This document shows positions 21,801 to 34,638 of a DNA stretch of 42,836 nucleotides, piece by piece. Within the stretch, counting starts at the first letter, position 1; each line of letters begins with the position of its first letter. The stretch is taken from the NCBI GenBank assembly GCA_000226015.1, contig JH154101.1, positions 273,075 to 315,910 of the forward strand, in the 5' to 3' direction. This stretch comes from Mnemiopsis leidyi. Lineage: Eukaryota; Ctenophora; Tentaculata; Lobata; Bolinopsidae. The position numbers and the translations under genes are program-made. The notes beneath the pieces were generated by a model. It saw only the letters and a program-made list of their open reading frames with translations. It did no database searches and was not told the origin of the DNA.

Positions 21801-24800
21801 GGGGTGTTTTGAGAACTTCGCTCTTTTCTCAACATATGGATTAAATTCTCCTCATTTATTTTCTAAATTGCGGGCCTTACATAAAGCTTTTTATCTGAAC
21901 AAATCAGACTAATAAGATTGAGTGTATCGTTGCATTAAGACCCTTGTTCAGCCCAAGTTAACGGCTTATCTCTAGCAGCCCATTTACCACAATGCAGCGT
22001 CTTGGAAATACAGGGTTTACATTAATTATAGCTCCAGCTATAAAATACTCCGCCCTAAAGGTATCGGAGTCTGCTACGTGCCGGACGAAGAAGCCGAGCT
22101 CGAACCGCTTGAGGAGACCAGGTTCTTGGTGACCCCCGACTTCGACGAGGATGTCGAGGCTACCCGAGACTTCATGGTCTTCACCAACGATTACAGTACC
22201 GAGGGCGCTGACGTCACTGAAAGCACGTTGGATGGTCGAACTACCTCGTATACCACCCCTCCCTTCTCAACTGACGGGGATGTGGACAACAGTGTTAGTT
22301 CCTGGCGTTTTTACCATAATCTTTGTGTAGTTTCTAGCTTTAATTTCAAAGTGCTTGAACACAAAATTGGACCTTCAAAGAGCAGAGTCATCCTAATAAA
22401 AGTTGTACAAGATAGAGTCTTTGAAATCTTGATATTTTTCCTTATTTCGAGTAAAAACGAAAATCTAACTTGGTTTATATTTAAAATTGATTACTCTGTA
22501 TATAATATACCAAATCTTTCCGCCAGTTCGAGAATGAGATTGACCAGGACCCCGCCGAGACGGCAGACGGTTCTATAGTTCTTGTCAGCGATGGTATCAG
22601 ACACGACTACTACCTCTACAAGGACGAAATTGGATTTACTTCCGCTAACAGAGCGTAAGTAGTTTAATAGATATTCCTTTTATCTGCTGTTTTTTAATCG
22701 GAGTTGCCGTTACAGAATCAATTCATAGATTTAAATATCAGCCGGCACTAAAACCTCAAAATGATTTGGACGATCGTAAATTGTAGATTGCTGAATATCT
22801 ATTAATTTAAGACTCTGACGATTTCCAAACCTCAGATGCGAGAAGCTTGGTATGACTCTGCTACTGATTGAGGATGAAATTCAAAACGCAAGAATCGCCA
22901 CGCTCCTCCTGCAAGAGGGAATTGACAGGGTAAGTGTGCATTTGTAAAATCGTAGTATCCATCATTATCTTATATGAAGATGGATAATGGTGCTTATAAT
23001 TTCCTTCTTAACTTTTCAGGGGTGGACCCTCAAGCTTCGATTAGATTCATTCAAGTTTTTAAAAAGTTTATAAGATCTGTATACCTACGAGACACTTATT
23101 CTTGCACCCCCTTGTTTTAAACTAAGTTGGTACTCACAACCATCCACGCAGGTCTGGCTGGGAAAGTTCTGGTTGGAAGACTGGGTGATAACCCTGCACG
23201 ACGGCACCCAACTGGACTTCAGAAACTTTGAGGAGGACCCCGGACGTACCAGCGCCCCTATATTCGCTACTATCAGAAACGACGGTTACTGGGATCCAGT
23301 AAACGGACGAGATAGGTGAGGCCCTTGTTCGAAACTTTAGAAATCATTTTTTAATGAAATTTTTCTGTAAAACTCTGAAGACCACGAGTTGTCTTCATCA
23401 AGAAGGGGCGTGGACCTTGGACACTGACGTAATATAAATTTCATATGACAGAGGGCCTTCCTATTTTATACTTTCGTCTATCTACCTTTACTTTGTACAC
23501 TCTTGGTATCATTGTAATATAATACATCATATGGCAAATCCCCTGGTCTCTGTTTCCACCCGATAAGTGTTTCCTTCTACCCAGGCACTTCTACATCTGT
23601 CAGCGCTCAATGGACGTGGACTTTGACCGTGACGTCAACGAAGTCCCTGATGCCAGACCGAATATCAAGCCCGATGATGATGGTGACATCCGAGGATCTA
23701 TTGAGGAAGTATACGATCATCCACCAACGATTGTCAAGGTGTGTCCATCTTGTCTCGATTTTAAATCATCTTCTTAGTTGAGGTGTACAGACTTGAGACT
23801 GGTTAAGCATTCGCGAGCAGTAAGTCCCCTTGGGAGAAATCTATTGTAAGAGATTTGTTCTTACAATTGCCAGTATGCCTTGACATAAGAGTATGACTGA
23901 AATGAACTATTCAGGGACCAGTTAATGTGACCGCTCAAGTCGGTGACACTGTCACCTTCAAGTGTACAGCCTCATCCAAACCCCCGTCAACAGTCATCAT
24001 TGTCAAAATTGGTGAGCTTACTTAATCCCAACGCAGCATTAGTCATACATGCATTTGTAGTAAACTTAATTAAAATCTGATGATCTATAATCCAATTTTG
24101 CCATATCATTATAACGTATGACTTATGTCACTACAATCCTAGATGTCTTGACTATTGTAACTATTAATTTTATGTTTCTGAAATACCATAACAAAGTCCT
24201 CAAGATGACTGGGGTTATTACTTATTTCTTTCTAGTCTTCTCTCGAGATTTAGAAACATCTTGATGACATTTGATCCTTTTTACATTTTTAAGAACTACC
24301 TATCTTATGTGAACACGTACTTCCTGAAATTTATTTCTGTAACATAACACTTTGTCACTCAGACGACGAGGCGCAAGAGCTCCCTTCTATCGGTGACGCA
24401 AGTCAACTGAATGACGAATCTCAGCGAGTAACAACGATTATCGAGCTGGAATCAGTGACCCGGGACGACGCCGGCAAGTACAGCTGCATCGCCCAGAACG
24501 AGCTTGGTGAAGCTAGTGCTCCCGCCTGGCTCATCATCGAAGGTAGGGCCCCGGGACAGGTTAAGGGCGTCTGGCGCCTTTTCGTATCTGATTTATCGTA
24601 TTTCACGACTGCACGTGACTCGTTCACTTATTGACGACCCAGTTTATCACGTACATAATATTCCAATTTCCAGTAAAATCCACTAAACACTGCGTCCTAA
24701 TGACGTGCCCCAACACTCAATTTGACAAACACACATACTCGATACCTCGCAGATATAGGAGAGCTGGAAAAAGAAAGACCGACGTGTATGCTGTGGGGAG

Positions 24801-27800
24801 ATCCCCACATCACCACCTACGATCAGAGAATGTACAACTTCCCTGGGGTGTGTACCTACATCATCTCCATGGACTGTTCCTCCAGGTTTGTGGGGTTTGT
24901 CTTGAAGATATATGATCACGTGAAACCTTACATGTCACGTACACGATGCATGTCACGTGACAATATGTTTTAGATATTCGTTAGTGTATAAAGCACTGAA
25001 ACAATGCATGCTGATATAGTCGTTACACTGGCACACATTTTGTTGTTTATGTTTAATTTTAACAACTTGATAGCCAAATTTGAAGTTGTTAAACTTGAAA
25101 GGGAGGCGGAAGTGTGTAATTTTAGGTGTGATTATCAGTGAACTTATCTAATCTCAGAGTGTGAGTGTGTTAGTGTGAACATCAGTGAAAAATTTCAATC
25201 TTAACGACTTCTGCTTACTTGATCATCTCCACCTCAGCAACTTCTGGATTTACGGTCTCATGAAAGAATGTGGAGGAGGTAACAATCCAGGTCCTAGTCT
25301 CAGTGCCCTGGATTCCATCACTATCTATGCGAGGTAAGTGTTCATTGTACATTGTACCTCGTACATTTTAAACTTGTACATTATAAACTTGTACATTGTA
25401 AACCTGTACATTTTAAACTCGTACATCGTACACTTATACCTACACTTGTACACTTGTACACCCGTACATTGTACACTTATACATTTTACACTTGTACATT
25501 GTACACTTATACATTGTACATCATAAACTTGTACATTATATACTTGTACATTGTAAACCTGTACATTGTAAACTTGTGTATTGTACATTTGTACATTGTA
25601 CAATTATACATTGTACATCATAAACTTGAACATTATAAACTTGTACATTATACACTTGTACATCGTAAACTTGTACATTGTAAACTTGTACATTGTAAAC
25701 CTGCACATTATACACTTGTACATTATACACTTGTACATCGTAAACTTGTACATCGTAAACTTGTACATTGTAAACTTGTACATTGTAAACCTGTACATTG
25801 TAAACTTGTACATTGTACACTTTTACATCGTACACTTATATACTGTACAATTGTATATTGTCGTTTTTGTATTGTACATTGTGTATTGTACATTTTACCT
25901 TGAGCATACTGCATAACCCATAGTACACAGTACACTGAGAGTGCAAATTTTAACCACTAGTAGGTACTGATATTTGCATTTTAAACTTTTTCTCTCTAAA
26001 TCTCCTATGTGGTTTTTAAAGTTCTGATTTTTGGTCGGAATAGTATGGGTATGAAATATCGACATCTTATACCCTAAGTAAATCATCAACACATTTAAAT
26101 CTAACTCAAATAAAACTCAAGAAGGCTATGTTGTAAACAATACATACCACTGACAAACCTGTCTCCAGAGTGTCGGACGGTAACCAGACCGGGGTCGAAC
26201 TGCAGCGAGGATGGGTGGTGAACATCGGAGGAGCCAAGTTGAGAATCAGTGAGGGAATGTCCGCTAGACACGGCAACCTGATAATCAGGAGAACCTCAGA
26301 ACACGTCTTTGTTACCCTCCCCAATATGGTAAGCTTTCTGGTGTTACTTTTTTGGAATGCCCTCAATAAGATTCTTGTTAATTTGTAGCAAATGTAGTAC
26401 ATAGCCATTGCGTACTTGTCGGTATGATAAGTTTACAAAATACTTTTACAGATCACAGTACAAAATACTTTTACAGTTTACAGTACAAAATACTTTTACA
26501 GATTACAGTACAATGTACTTTTACAGATTACAGTACAATGGGACGGACTGCATATGGCGGTGATCAGACTTCCTCCAGACTTCGGTCAGGGCAGGACCTG
26601 TGGTCTGTGTGGTCGGTACAACACCGACCCTGACGATGACTTCTATATGAGATATGGTCACACAGATCAGACCTCAAATGCCAACATCTTCGGAAACTCA
26701 TGGTACAAGAATGCACAAGCAGGACTGTTTGCATGGACAATTTTTGTCAAATATTTCTGACCAGTATTCATTAATTGCTATCGAGCTCGTAAAATTGGAA
26801 AGCTATTACTGCAGCAACCCGAATTATGTCTTAGAACACGATATCATATTCTAGCAACACAATTTCATCCCCTAAAAATCTGATTTTATCTCTTAGCAAC
26901 TTGATATTACCTGTTAGCAACAGTAAGCACGATATAACCTCATAGCAACCTGATACTATCTCTTAGCAACATAATATCATCTCCCTCCAGGGCGTTCCCA
27001 ACATACTTCCGACCATGTGACAGGGTGCCGGAGGAGGAGGTGAACCCCTGTCACCATCACAAAGACAGAGATTCTGAAGGAGCGCGACTGTGTAACGAGC
27101 ATCTCTACACAGTCCCCTTCACTCAGTGCCACGTCAAGGTAGACCCCCAACCCTACTTCGACAACTGCAGACGGGACTTCTGCGGGTATGAAATTAGGGG
27201 GATTTATTCTTTTGAACATGGGAATGACCCAGTGTTAGAATTTTTTAAATATTTTATGAGATATTTCTTCAGAAAACAGGGTTCAATTTCGCTTCTTATG
27301 AGTTAACAATCCTCTTATACTATTCAGGGAAGAAGGTATATTTCAACCGAATCCCCTGACACTCATATCCGCACCAAACATAACGATATATCCTGCAGGT
27401 CTGAGTGGAGGAGAGATCAGAACCTGCCCCTCTGTAACGCTCTCTCTGCCTACGCTACTGCGTGTGAACTGGCCGGCAGGCCCATTTCTTCCTGGAGGAG
27501 TGCAGAGCTTTGCCGTGTAGTTTCTTGTCCTGTTGTTTTGTAATTATTCTATTTTTAGAGCTTCTTGTCCTGTTGTTTCGTACCTATTCATTTTTAGAGC
27601 TTCTTGTCATGTTGTTTTGTACCTATTTTTAGAGTTTCTTGTACTGTTGTTTTGTACCTATTTTTAGAGTTTCTTGTCCTGTTATTTTGTACCTATTCAT
27701 TTTTAGAGCTTCTTGTCATGTTGTTTTGTACCTATTAATTTTGTAGAGTTTGTTGTACTGATGTTTTGTACCTATTCATTTTTAGAGTTTCTTGTCCTGT

Positions 27801-28599
27801 TGTTTTGTACCCATTAATTTTGTAGAGTTTCTTGTCCTGTTGTTTCGTACCTATTTTTAGAGCTTCTTGTACTGTTGTTTTGTAATTATTCATTTTTTAG
27901 CGTTTCTTGTCCTGTTGTTTGTACCTATTAATTTTGTAGAGTTTGTTGTACTGATGTTTTGTACCTATTCATTTTTAGAGTTTCTTGTCCTGTTGTTTTG
28001 TACCCATTAATTTTGTAGAGTTTCTTGTCCTGTTGTTTGTACCTATTCATATTTTAGAGTTTCTTGTCCTGTTGTTTTGTACCTATTCATTTTTAAAGGA
28101 GCCGGAGTTAAATTGATATGAAACCCACCAAGGAAGGTCATTTCGGGGTTTGCAAAAAACGTTAATCCATAAATAGATTAGGATAGTTTTTTTATTCAGT
28201 TAATTTTTTTCCTTCTGATTAAAAGTGATTCATTCTTGATACGTATGATTAACAAGTAAGTTCTACTAGTACTACTTGATGGATTGTTTTCGGCCATTTA
28301 GTTTTCAAAATACTCGTTAAATCATCCTCTACCAGCTAACTTGGTGTAAGTAATTGTATTGAAAATATCGTTAATTGATCAGCCTTAGTTATAATAATGA
28401 TGTAACAAAATCATCCTATTTTCAATTATGAAATGGAATAGTCAACTTGTTGTTCTGCATTTAAGAAATTTTACAACTATGTCCTACAGCTATCGATGAG
28501 ATTAAAGAAATCACAAAAGAAGAGGGTTGTCCTTGGGATGAACTTGAGTTTGACTTCGAGGATGGAGAGGGGGAAAGGGACATCGTTGATGGCAACTAG
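18812..28599 (+). CDS. Secreted multidomain protein: C-type lectin-like, Ig, VWD and C8 modules
   Basis: Exons: 18812-18893, 19049-19149, 19285-19414, 19612-19896, 20420-20545, 20691-20817, 21035-21208, 21369-21495, 21644-21785, 21998-22293, 22527-22654, 22836-22929, 23152-23315, 23585-23738, 23915-24011, 24363-24542, 24753-24885, 25238-25333, 26169-26328, 26527-26702, 26991-27185, 27399-27514, 28490-28599. All are GT-AG and all phases close, giving 1130 residues. Residues 1-18 are a signal peptide (LSVVLSTLFFAQAAA). Residues 28-240 resemble a beta-propeller and 280-430 a lectin/LamG-like beta-sandwich; both are inferences. C-type lectin-like: about 550-665 (ANRACEKLG, VWLGKFW, RHFYICQ). Ig: about 711-802 (VTFKCTAS, DDAGKYSC). 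VWD: about 812-990 (CMLWGDPHITTYD, CGLCGRYNTDPDDDF). C8: about 995-1094. The tail is short and acidic. An extracellular or egg-coat, mucus or adhesion role is likely. Confidence 0.88.
25340..25900. repeat. Intronic minisatellite, about 12-13 bp units
   Basis: ACTTGTACATTGTAA and close variants (ACATTATA, ACATCGTA) repeat some 40 times, beginning about 12 nt after the donor at 25,334 and filling the first half of that intron. Long open frames on both strands (VHCKLVHCT-like, YNVQVYNVQ-like) are translations of the repeat, not genes. Confidence 0.95.
26442..26541. repeat. Four 25-bp repeats containing the splice acceptor and exon start
   Basis: The unit ACTTTTACAGATTACAGTACAATGT occurs four times in a row. 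The last copy provides the acceptor at 26,526 and the first 15 bases of the exon at 26,527. The three upstream copies have the same TTTTACAG acceptor, at 26,451, 26,476 and 26,501. Confidence 0.9.
26820..26990. repeat. Degenerate TAGCAAC repeat before an acceptor
   Basis: Units like TTAGCAACNTGATATTATCTC recur about six times and end at CTCCCTCCAG, the acceptor of the exon at 26,991. Confidence 0.75.
27515..28100. repeat. Minisatellite starting at a splice donor, about 37-40 bp units
   Basis: Units of the form TTTCTTGTCCTGTTG, TTTTGTACCTATTCA, TTTTTAGAG repeat about 14 times, starting within five bases of the donor at 27,515. Each carries a pyrimidine stretch and TAG, an acceptor-like arrangement. 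There are no unique spacers, so it is not a CRISPR array. Confidence 0.9.
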
Positions 28600-31500
28600 A
28601 CGAGGCAGGCAGCTGTCAGAGATAGAAATCTGTCGTACGTGATGCCATCATGGTCAACAACTGGGAGTCACTACACGTCGTCACGATCGTGGGAAGTTAA
28701 AATGTCGATTTTAACAGAGCGGGAAATTCTTGATTAAACTGGCGTTCCTTAGATTTACAATCCTGTATATATAAAAGCGCTTGTAACTTTATGACATTGA
28801 GTTATGCTGCTTTATATTATTTGTCCTTCGTTTGGTTGACCCAAACACATCTACGAATACTTTGATACCCTGCTATTGAGTGATAAAAGTCGAACTGATT
28901 CAAATTGATTTGATCCAATATAATTGTCTAATTTCTTTAACATTATTTCAAATTTAATTTCTTAAGTGATTAAATTTCACAATATATATATATTTTTCTT
29001 TAATTTAACAAAGTTATACTTATAGCTTAATTCACGAGACTGAGCGACTTTATACTTATTTGAACGAATGTAATGAAAATCAAACAAAAAGGTCGACCTA
29101 AACTTTCTGCTGTTAAAGATTTGTTTCTCAATTCTTATGTATACGTCTCATCTCATCTCTTTGTACATTTTGTTTTTACTTTATTCACATTTTATTGTAA
29201 GAAATTAGCTTGCCTCATTTGTCTGTCATGCTAACTAATCGAACTGAATGAATATATAAATATCTAAACGAGAAGAACGTTGACACTCCTGACGGTAAAT
29301 AATGGTAGATACTGGTAAACTAAAACACTGCAGTAATTGTAAATACTGGTTTGTCGCACATCAAGCGATTTACTTTTGGACCTACGGCAGCAGGCCAGAC
29401 AAGTGGTAGTACAACGTTTGGCTTGAGCTGCCAGAAATACAAATACAACGTTTGAATAAAAACAATCTCATAATTAGAGTCCGGCCTTTAAGCTTGGCCT
29501 ACTGAAAGTGAATTCCGATTTGTCGCGGTGATAACCGACTCTCGCAGCTCAAAGCCTTCGTTATAAGTATAACGGTAGAAGGATATTATCTCGTCAACTC
29601 AACGAGTATGGAGTACAGTAGTGCTCATTCGAAGCAAATAGAGCCAGAGGGAATAGAGTCATAGAATAATCATGATGTTGTGAGGGTGCGTGCGCGTTGT
29701 ACAAGAAAATGAAATGGACCGTTGCGGCCCGGTTGACTTGTAGTTGTACTTGTAGGTTGAGAACCTACTAGTACTGTCGTATGTCGCTGCCATTGATCAA
29801 GCGCTCTCACGCATTTCTGGCCTGGCGAAGAATTTCTAGACGCGCATCGCCGGCCGTTATTATTATTAAGCCGTTGACGAGATTATAATATTCGTTGCTG
29901 CACGTTGCATAGCATTAGCCCTGCTGCCGCGAAGCTCTACCGTGAAGTTCTACCATTTTACCTATTCGTATAGTAGTACTACTACTAGTACTACTAGTAG
30001 TTCTACCATTCTAAGTCTAACGAAACGCGAACGTTCAGCTTTGACTGCGAGAGTCGGGTATTACTACTATGTCACTGCACGACAATACGATTTACCGGGC
30101 GCTGCGCGGTATTCTCCACCGCTACCGGCTACGGTTTCCCAACAACCAGACTGAGGTCCCCAGGCAACAATACAATAACTATAAGGGCCGCACGCGCAAC
30201 CGGCACTGCAACGTTCGAGCTATTCATGTTGAATTGCTCAACCAGGTTACTTATAGTTATACTTATAGCCCGTAGCCTGACATTGCGTCCCATGGGCCAT
30301 AATTCCACATTCAGTCATTCAATTTCATCATTCGAAAAATTTCTATTAAATTTAAAAAACCGCCGCTGCACTTGCAGCTGGCTCGACAACGTCAGGCAAA
30401 GTGCGCAGCTTTAAATTCGGACAGGTCGTCGCTCGAGCTGGCATGGCTTATAAGGGTAAATTGTAAAAATTTAGCTAAATTTAAACCAACTGACTGTAGC
30501 TGAGCTGTATACAATTACAGTTACACTTACAAAAACCTAAAGGCAAAGCACCCTGATGGGCATCCATTGCACCACTTATTTTTTTATTCCGTTTCTCATT
30601 GAATCGTACTGAAAATTTGCACGAATTTTATTGATTATACCTTCGTTAAGGCTAAGCAGCTACAAAAATTTCAAAAAAAAACTAATGAAAGTTGACTTCA
30701 TGGCACCAGTCCAAAGTTGCCAAAGCCCAAAATTTTATTTTTCATGTTACAGTTAACTTACTTTGAAAACTTACAAACGCTATACTGTGAACTGTCCACC
30801 TTGAAACTTTGCACACCGAAAGAGGACAGCGATAAAAATTTTTGATGCTTTATGTAAAGTTTGTTCAAGTAAAGGAGAAAGATTTTTGGATACTTGAAAT
30901 AAAAGTAGCAATTTTTCTGTGAAGTACTAAATCTTCGATGCTATCATAATATAATAACTATGAGTATGGATATGACTTAAAGTAAAATATTTTTATTAAT
31001 ATTATGAATATAACATGATGAGTATCAAATAACGCGTTTTTGTTTCCTTCAATTTTTGCTATTCCGGATAGAATTTCCGAAAAGCATATTTGACCAGGGT
31101 TTAATGTTACACCGATAAGCTCAGCTACTGGATTAAGTTGTTTCTTGTAAAAGTTACTCCGATGTGTTTATACGTGCCTGGTATACAGTTAAACTTAACT
31201 TTGCTATAGGTATAGCTATGCCTATAAGTATATCTATAGCTTTGCAAAATTGCAATGCCCATACACCAATCTTATTCTTAAATTCAAATCTAATCCTCTT
31301 TTCCAATATCCTCCGTTCCTTCGATTATTCTTTTCTGACCTATTTTTTCGACATTTAATTTTAATTCACAGCAGAATTCATGGCACCAGTTCAAATTATA
31401 TGTTTATTTGTATCGAACACATCTGAGGGTCGTACTCGTTGTTGTTTGATACAGCTGCACCAACGTTAAGTATGCTTGTCACTTAAACAGTCAACAATCT

Positions 31501-31658
31501 CCTAATTTTTGACAGTCAACACCGCAGAAAACAATTACAGCGTTGCTGCCTTATTTATTGACGGATTGTATAATTGGTTGCAAATAAAATACCAACATTT
31601 TACCAATGGGGCAATATAGCAATATGCTGTGAATATATTAATCCGTTCAGGAATCAGG
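28600..31658. other. 3 kb intergenic, no gene recognised
   Basis: This contains an (AT)n tract near 28,982 and AATAAA near 29,454. A self-complementary TAGTAGTACTACTAC-type trinucleotide stretch lies at about 29,974-30,004. TTCATGGCACCAGT occurs twice (about 30,697 and 31,378). A GCTATAGGTATAGC-like region near 31,202-31,242 is internally palindromic. Short open frames here have no motifs. An acceptor-like TCCGTTCAG ends at 31,650, just before the next gene. Confidence 0.4.
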
Positions 31659-34069
31659 ATGGCAACAAACATCACTCGCAAAGAGATACAACAACTTGGT
31701 AAAAGAATATTAGAAAAGTCAATTTCGTGCAGAGGAGAATACATAGCTGAGACAGAACCTACTATGTTACCGCCTATACCTGACTCGAGATTCATTGACA
31801 AAATTCCCAGGGATCAAGAATCGAAGGGTAAAAATCGACGCATTGCGACTGAAAGAGGTCATCAAATCGGGTATGAAGCTGAAGTGAAACTGTATCGGAG
31901 TTTTGAGAAATTAAGAAGAAATCTCATAGTTATTCACCACTTAGAATATACCCATGAACAATATTCTTCTTTCATACCCAAACATTTGTGCGATAGCAAA
32001 TCTTGTAAACTTAAAGCTGGAACCTCTCAATGTTCCAAAATGGATAAAAGATATAGTTGGCAAAGTTCTGAAGATAGCTTGACTGGAGCAGACCACCAAC
32101 CACCGGTGGCAGGACTGCCATTACAAGAACACCCCTGTCACAACAAGCCGAACAACAAGGATGGAGAGTGTGACTTTGTGGTTATCGGTAAGGGATTTGT
32201 GGCGGTTTTGAGGTAAAAGCATCATGTTTTGTTCGGTTAAGTAATCGAGACAGTTGGGGAAAATTGGATAGGTTTAAAGTGTGTTACGCAAGTGCTTTGC
32301 GGCAAAGAAAGAAAATGATAGCATTGATAAAATCGGTTGTCCCTGATGAAATATCTGCATTAGGTTTTACAGTATTTAGTAACATTTCTAAAGAAGAATT
32401 GTCCAATCTTGGTTTTACTAGCAGGGAAGAAAATAACGATTTATTGCTCTGTGAAGACTTGACCGATTTTGCCGGATGGTTTGATGAAAAACTCCCTTTT
32501 TCACTTGAATCCAACGATCCAAATTGTGACCCGATGTGGGAATTGAAATGTGCTATCCTTGGACTGTGGTCCCTGGGCGGTAAAAACTTTCATAACGAAA
32601 GCATTTGCGATTTCGCAAACTGCATTAAAGAGGTGGACACAAATCTGAAAAGGGCAGTCATTACAAACCGAACTTTGCGGGATATCCAGGCACTCCAGCA
32701 GCCATTGCTTTCGGTGAGGAAACGTCACTTTAATAGCTGCAGTGCAAGTAGCTCAGCTTCCGGGAGCGATAATGACGAAATACAGGATTCGTCTGACTTT
32801 TTTAAGAAGTTTCTTGATATTCAGTGTTTGTCAAAAAGGCAGCGAGAAATATTCAGCTGTTCTGAACGTTTTCTTTGGGTGAACGGACCGGCGGAGTCTG
32901 GTAAAACTCTGGTCATGCAAGCTAAAATTTTAGAAATTGTGAACGATCCTAAGTCAAACAAAAGGGTCGTTTTGATATGTCCCAACATTTATGATTGTAC
33001 TGCTGCCCGGCGCCACCAGAGTTTCCTTGATCGTATGAAAAATGCACCATACCAAATGGTAGAAGTCATTGATGCTGATTCCGAAAACGTCACATCTCAG
33101 CTGTTACTGAATGATTCGAAAATTACTTTGTTAAAATCGTCTCTTACCAAAAACGGGTCTTTTATCAAGCTGTTACAAGGCTTGATATCATCATTAATGC
33201 AAGTCAGTTACCACATATTTGTGGATGACTTTCAGCTCGACAAATTTTGGACTGAATCTGATGACAGTCCAGATGCTATTAAGGGTTTCGTGACTGCTAT
33301 AAAAGAAGCAAAACAAAAAAATAAAATTTCTGTCTGGATATTTTGTGATCTGGCTCAACAAGTTCTATATGAAACGCTGTATCAAGCCAAGCAGATAGAA
33401 AAACTGAATGAAAATCGCAGGCAAGAACTCAAATCGAGTTTTTCGATTATGTCTTTAGAAGTTAATTTAAGAAACACTTGTGACATTTCGCTTTTTCTCG
33501 CCCAAATCAGACAGAAATTCACCACATTAGTAGAATCTTCAATTGCCATTCATGAAGTCGGTCATTTTCTTCGGGGTACAAAGCCAACTTTTTACTTCAT
33601 TGAAAATTCAAACTATGACTTGTTGAATGAAACCAGCATACTTAGAAGGGAACTCAGAAAACTGTCTGGACTTGCTAAAAATCAGATTGGACTGCTATAT
33701 AGCGATCACAATAGTTTTAATCGTCACTTCCTGGACCACTCCCTAACTCGAAATGTCACAAATCCCAATGATGAAAGAAATGAGAAAACAACAACGAGTT
33801 CAGATTCTTGTGAAATTTTTGAACCGTTACGTAAAGACATTCAAGCTGACTTGGAGCGAATAGGGGATACTTGGTCAGCAGAATGGCCGGCTGTAATCGC
33901 TGTTATTCATGCACCATTATTTTGGACTGAACTGTATCTAGCTGTGTCGAGAGCCCGGGTTCACTGCTCTGTTATCATTTTGGGGTCAGAAGTGGGTTCA
34001 GACGCGAGGGTTTATTTAAAAGAACTTGAAACTAAATATGAAATTTGTAGGGTGATTGAATTATCATGA
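31659..34069 (+). CDS. NERD-like nuclease plus superfamily-1 helicase protein, one-base frameshift
   Basis: ATG 31,659 opens a frame that runs to TAA about 32,214. The same protein continues one frame over to TGA 34,067-34,069, and a single missing T in the GCGGTTTTGAGG run (about 32,208-32,211) accounts for it. With that allowance the protein has 803 residues and no intron. Residues 75-190 look like a nuclease-related (NERD, PD-(D/E)xK) domain: GYEAEVKLY helix, then GECDFVVIGKGFVAV just before an ExK, which falls at the frameshift. The second part has Walker A GPAESGKT (about 32,886), Walker B-like HIFVDDFQL, motif III-like CDLAQQ, motif IV-like LEVNLRNT and motif VI-like VSRAR, as in UvrD/DUF2075/Schlafen-type helicases. 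It may be a sequencing error or a recent pseudogene. Role: nucleic-acid processing or defence, by inference. Confidence 0.8.
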
Positions 34070-34638
34070 TGGGTTGGAACGATTTAAACTTATAGATTTC
34101 ATTATTGCTATTTTGAGAAACGCTGAGCATATGAATATTGAATATGATTCAATGCCAATAATTACGTTTCAAGAAGTCAATCCAATAATTCCCAAATCCC
34201 AACATGTTCATCATGGTCTACGAAAACTGCATGGGATATACAATTCCATAATTCGCCATCACAGTGTATCAACCAGAATGATTGGCTAACAAGCCTATAG
34301 CTGATGGAAAACTTCGAACAAATCGATCGAATGATATCTATTTTCGGAAAAAAGCTATAACTTCTGAAAGATAATCCTCTAGCCCCTAAACACCATCACG
34401 TGACCTAAAGTGCCCAATGTTATTGATTCTATTTGCGTTAACATAGTTGTCTACCATAGGCCGATAGTCGCTGCTTAGCTTACAAATTATGCTTAATAAT
34501 TTAAGACATCTAAGATCATTTCCTGGAAGCTAACTATACGGGTAGTCAAATCTCAATCTGATCATTAATTTAATCCGTGATCGTTAGGTCCGCAATTTCT
34601 TTTCAAGTTTATCTTTGAAACCACGCCACCCACCAGAA
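34070..34638 (+). other. Spacer between the two uninterrupted genes
   Basis: No terminator or AATAAA was clearly seen after the helicase stop. An acceptor-like TTTCTTTTCAAG ends at 34,607, 31 nt before the next ATG, suggesting that the next transcript has a spliced 5' end. Confidence 0.4.

Noticed and set aside
25325..25935. Long open frames on both strands (up to 183 codons)
   Set aside because: They are translations of the 12-13 bp intronic minisatellite; every frame is open because the repeat lacks stops.
26106..27219. Minus-strand frames over the VWD and C8 exons
   Set aside because: They oppose exons whose plus-strand reading shows clear VWD/C8 motifs with closed phases.
27515..28100. 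CRISPR-like regular array
   Set aside because: The units are contiguous tandem repeats of 37-40 bp with no unique spacers, in an intron of an animal gene.
29942..30275. Short Ser/Thr/Tyr-rich open frames
   Set aside because: They arise from the TAG/TAC trinucleotide palindrome and neighbouring sequence, without coding features.
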